Positions 4,547 to 6,217 of a stretch of DNA of 6,217 bases are shown piece by piece. Position 1 is the stretch's first letter; each line of letters begins with the position of its first letter. The notes under the pieces were generated by a model. That model was not told the origin of the DNA and made no database searches. It was given only the letters and a program-made list of their open reading frames with translations. Both the position numbers and the translations under genes were made by a program. Source of the stretch: an uncultured Collinsella sp. (GTDB lineage Bacteria; Actinomycetota; Coriobacteriia; Coriobacteriales; Coriobacteriaceae); assembly GCA_900556675.1 (NCBI GenBank), contig USQE01000071.1, positions 1 through 6,217 of the forward strand, in the 5' to 3' direction.

Positions 4547-5814
4547 GCGAGCTCCTCCTCAAAGTTGTCGATCAGGTTATTGCCCAAGCGGACGACGGCA
4601 GCGCGGGTGCGCTCGTCAGTGGCGGAAAGCGCGGCGTCCTCCAGCTTGGCGCGGATGAACAGGTCCTCGGCGGCGTTTTGGTCAAGGCCGCGGCAGGCGA
4701 GATAGAACAGCTGTTCGTCACGGACGTGACCGATGGTGGCGCCGTGGTTGCCGGCGACGTCGTCCTCGTCGCAGAGGATGACGGGAACGGTCTTGTTGTC
4801 GACGCCCTTGTTGGCCAGCAGCACGGTTTCGCGCTCGGTGCCGGTTGCGCCCTTGCAGCCGTGCACGAGGTCGATGGTGCCGCGGTAGACCTTCTTGGAC
4901 GTACCGGTCAGCACGCCGTTGGCGTCGATCTCGCACTCGGTCTTGCGGCCGCGGTGGCGCAGCTCGTAGTTAAAGTCGCGCACCTGCTCGCGGGCGCCAA
5001 GGTAATCGGTATCGATCGTTACCTTGGCGGTGTCGCCCAGCAGGTCGCCGGCAAGGCCGGTGGCGCTGGCACCGGCACCCAGGACGGTGTGCTGCACGTT
5101 GACGCGCGCGCCCTCGTCCAGGAACAAACCGGTGTCGTCGAGCGCGATCCAGCTGTCATCGAGCGTCTGCGTGCAGGTTACGTTGACAGTGGCGTACTCG
5201 TAAGCGCACACGCGTAGCACGGAGCCCACGACGCCTTGGCCGTTGACGGGGGAGTCTAGGGCGATCTGCAGGTCGAGCGTTGCCTGCGGGCGGGCGACGA
5301 CGTCGATGGCGGCAATCGCAACCGCTGCATCGACACCGCTCACGCGCACGGTAACCGTGGCGTGCTTGTATGCGGACACATCGATGACGATGCGCTTGGT
5401 GGCGTGGTCGGCCAGGTAGGTATAGGCAGCCTCGCCCATGCCGGTCTCGAAGGCCTCGGCAGGGGAGAGCTCCTCCTCGAGCTTGATGGCGCCGGCCTGG
5501 TAGACAGAGGTGGCGGGCACGTCGAGCTCGGTCTCGGGCGTGATGCGGGCACGATCGGCGGCGTCGCCGGGGGCGGAGGCGCGGCGCTCGGGGAAGCGCT
5601 CGGCCATGGCATCAATGGCGGCGTCGAAGGCGTCGGCCGAGCCGGCAAACTGCTCGTCCAGCCCCTCGATCTCAACGGCCTCGGCGGGAGCGGCGGCAAG
5701 CTCGTCCGAAAGCTCAAGCTTGGTCTGGTTCATTTTGAGCCAACCCCAAGTGGCGGCAGGCATCGCATTAACCTGCTCGAGCGTGGTAGCAGCGGTGTTC
5801 GTGGTCTCTTTCAT
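4543..5814 (-). CDS. sufD: SufD, Fe-S cluster assembly platform subunit
   Basis: A 423-residue SufD. With SufB and the ATPase SufC it forms the SufBC2D complex on which [Fe-S] clusters are assembled. The N-terminal part (to about residue 145) is variable and rich in Ala and Glu; the rest is the beta-helix core of the SufBD family, ending in a helical C-terminal part. The segment GNHGATIGHVRDEQLFYLA (355-373) matches the conserved SufD region, and H357 corresponds to E. coli SufD His360, which with SufB residues is needed at the cluster-forming interface. The ATG at 5814 shares one base with the sufB stop (TAATG); GGAAGGAG (5825-5832) lies 10 bases upstream. The stop overlaps the sufS ATG. No sufC lies between sufD and sufS, so sufC is probably upstream of sufB, outside the window. 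Confidence 0.93.
   Translation of the reverse strand: MKETTNTAATTLEQVNAMPAATWGWLKMNQTKLELSDELAAAPAEAVEIEGLDEQFAGSADAFDAAIDAMAERFPERRASAPGDAADRARITPETELDVPATSVYQAGAIKLEEELSPAEAFETGMGEAAYTYLADHATKRIVIDVSAYKHATVTVRVSGVDAAVAIAAIDVVARPQATLDLQIALDSPVNGQGVVGSVLRVCAYEYATVNVTCTQTLDDSWIALDDTGLFLDEGARVNVQHTVLGAGASATGLAGDLLGDTAKVTIDTDYLGAREQVRDFNYELRHRGRKTECEIDANGVLTGTSKKVYRGTIDLVHGCKGATGTERETVLLANKGVDNKTVPVILCDEDDVAGNHGATIGHVRDEQLFYLACRGLDQNAAEDLFIRAKLEDAALSATDERTRAAVVRLGNNLIDNFEEELA
4552..4560 (-). promoter_or_regulatory. Ribosome binding site of sufS inside the end of sufD
   Basis: GAGGAGGAG encodes the last three glutamates of SufD and doubles as a strong Shine-Dalgarno 5 bases from the sufS ATG. 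It supports the long, N-terminally extended form of SufS. Confidence 0.65.
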
Positions 5815-6217
5815 TATCCGATCGCTCCTTCCATCTCGAGCTTGATCAGGTTGTTCATCTCGACGGCGTACTCAAGCGGCAGCTCCTTGGAGACCGGGTT
5901 GGCAAAGCCGTTGACGATCATGGTGCGGGCCTCTTCTTCCGAGATGCCGCGGCTCATCAGGTAGAACACCTTGTCGTCGCCGATGCGGCCGATGGTGGCC
6001 TCGTGGCCGATGTCGACATTCTTGGCGCGGATGTCCATGGCGGGGATGGTGTCGGAACGGGATTCGGAATCGAGCATCAGCGACTGGCAGGAGACCGAGG
6101 ACTTTGCGCCCCCGGCGCCCTTTTCCACGACGACGGAGCTGCGGAAGGTGCTGATGCCGCCGCTTTTGCTGATGGAGCGGGTGTTCATAAAGGAGCTGGT
6201 GTCCTTGCCGATGTGGA
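5814..6217 (-). CDS. sufB: SufB, Fe-S cluster assembly platform subunit, C-terminal part only
   Basis: The last 133 codons or so of sufB; the gene enters from the right edge without a start. The first readable residues are HIGKDTSSF, followed by SISKSGGIST, typical of the late beta-helix of SufB. A cysteine in VSCQSLML corresponds to E. coli SufB Cys405, and the E of DIGHEATIG, 29 residues later as in E. coli, corresponds to Glu434; both are needed for cluster assembly. The C-terminal helical part, SRGISEEEARTMIVNGF and SKELPLEYAVEMNNL, matches the family. An apparent ATG at 6188 is an internal methionine, not the start. The stop (TAA, 5814-5816) shares a base with the sufD ATG. Nothing suggests damage in the visible part. 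Confidence 0.95.
   Translation of the reverse strand, partial: HIGKDTSSFMNTRSISKSGGISTFRSSVVVEKGAGGAKSSVSCQSLMLDSESRSDTIPAMDIRAKNVDIGHEATIGRIGDDKVFYLMSRGISEEEARTMIVNGFANPVSKELPLEYAVEMNNLIKLEMEGAIG

Noticed and set aside
3362..4705. Plus-strand open frame of 447 codons opposite sufS and the end of sufD
   Set aside because: Antisense shadow of sufS, whose catalytic motifs are unambiguous; the product is biased in Asp, Val, Leu and Gly and matches no family I know.
5362..5964. Plus-strand open frame of 200 codons opposite sufD and sufB
   Set aside because: Antisense shadow crossing the sufB/sufD junction; no ribosome binding site or recognisable domain.

Overview
The window is GC-rich and dense. 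Its gene content suggests an anaerobic gut actinobacterium of the class Coriobacteriia, with Collinsella the best guess. This rests on the protein flavour, the SufB-SufD-SufS-SufU order and GC-ending codon choice, not on a database match. Two iron-sulfur modules lie on the minus strand, separated by one plus-strand gene of the REP-associated transposase type.

Right part (2794-6217, minus strand, read from right to left): the 3' end of sufB, then complete sufD, sufS and sufU. This is a SUF [Fe-S] cluster assembly operon that enters the window from the right. All its junctions overlap (TAATG, ATGA, ATGGGTAA), so the genes are one transcription unit with probable translational coupling. SufS takes sulfur from cysteine, SufU receives it and relays it, and SufB-SufD (with a SufC ATPase that must lie outside) is the platform where clusters are built. 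The operon ends in a hairpin region at 2732-2812.

Middle (1530-2727): a regulatory stretch of about 390 bases holds opposed -10-like boxes and several palindromes. It is followed by a 269-residue RAYT/Y1-type protein with an intact HxH motif. A serine stands where the catalytic tyrosine should be, and there is a C-terminal helix-turn-helix.

Left part (1-1529, minus strand): a two-gene operon. The first gene encodes a 244-residue NifU/IscU-related scaffold-like protein with an unusual cysteine pattern and a long extra C-terminal part. The second encodes a GGGtGRT-family protein, cut by the window edge probably just before its name-giving motif. The second gene, read in full here, has very biased codons, suggesting high expression. 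The biochemical role of this pair is not established as far as I know. It is the best candidate here for an undescribed system, and it lies close to a standard SUF operon that already has its own scaffold/sulfur-relay protein.
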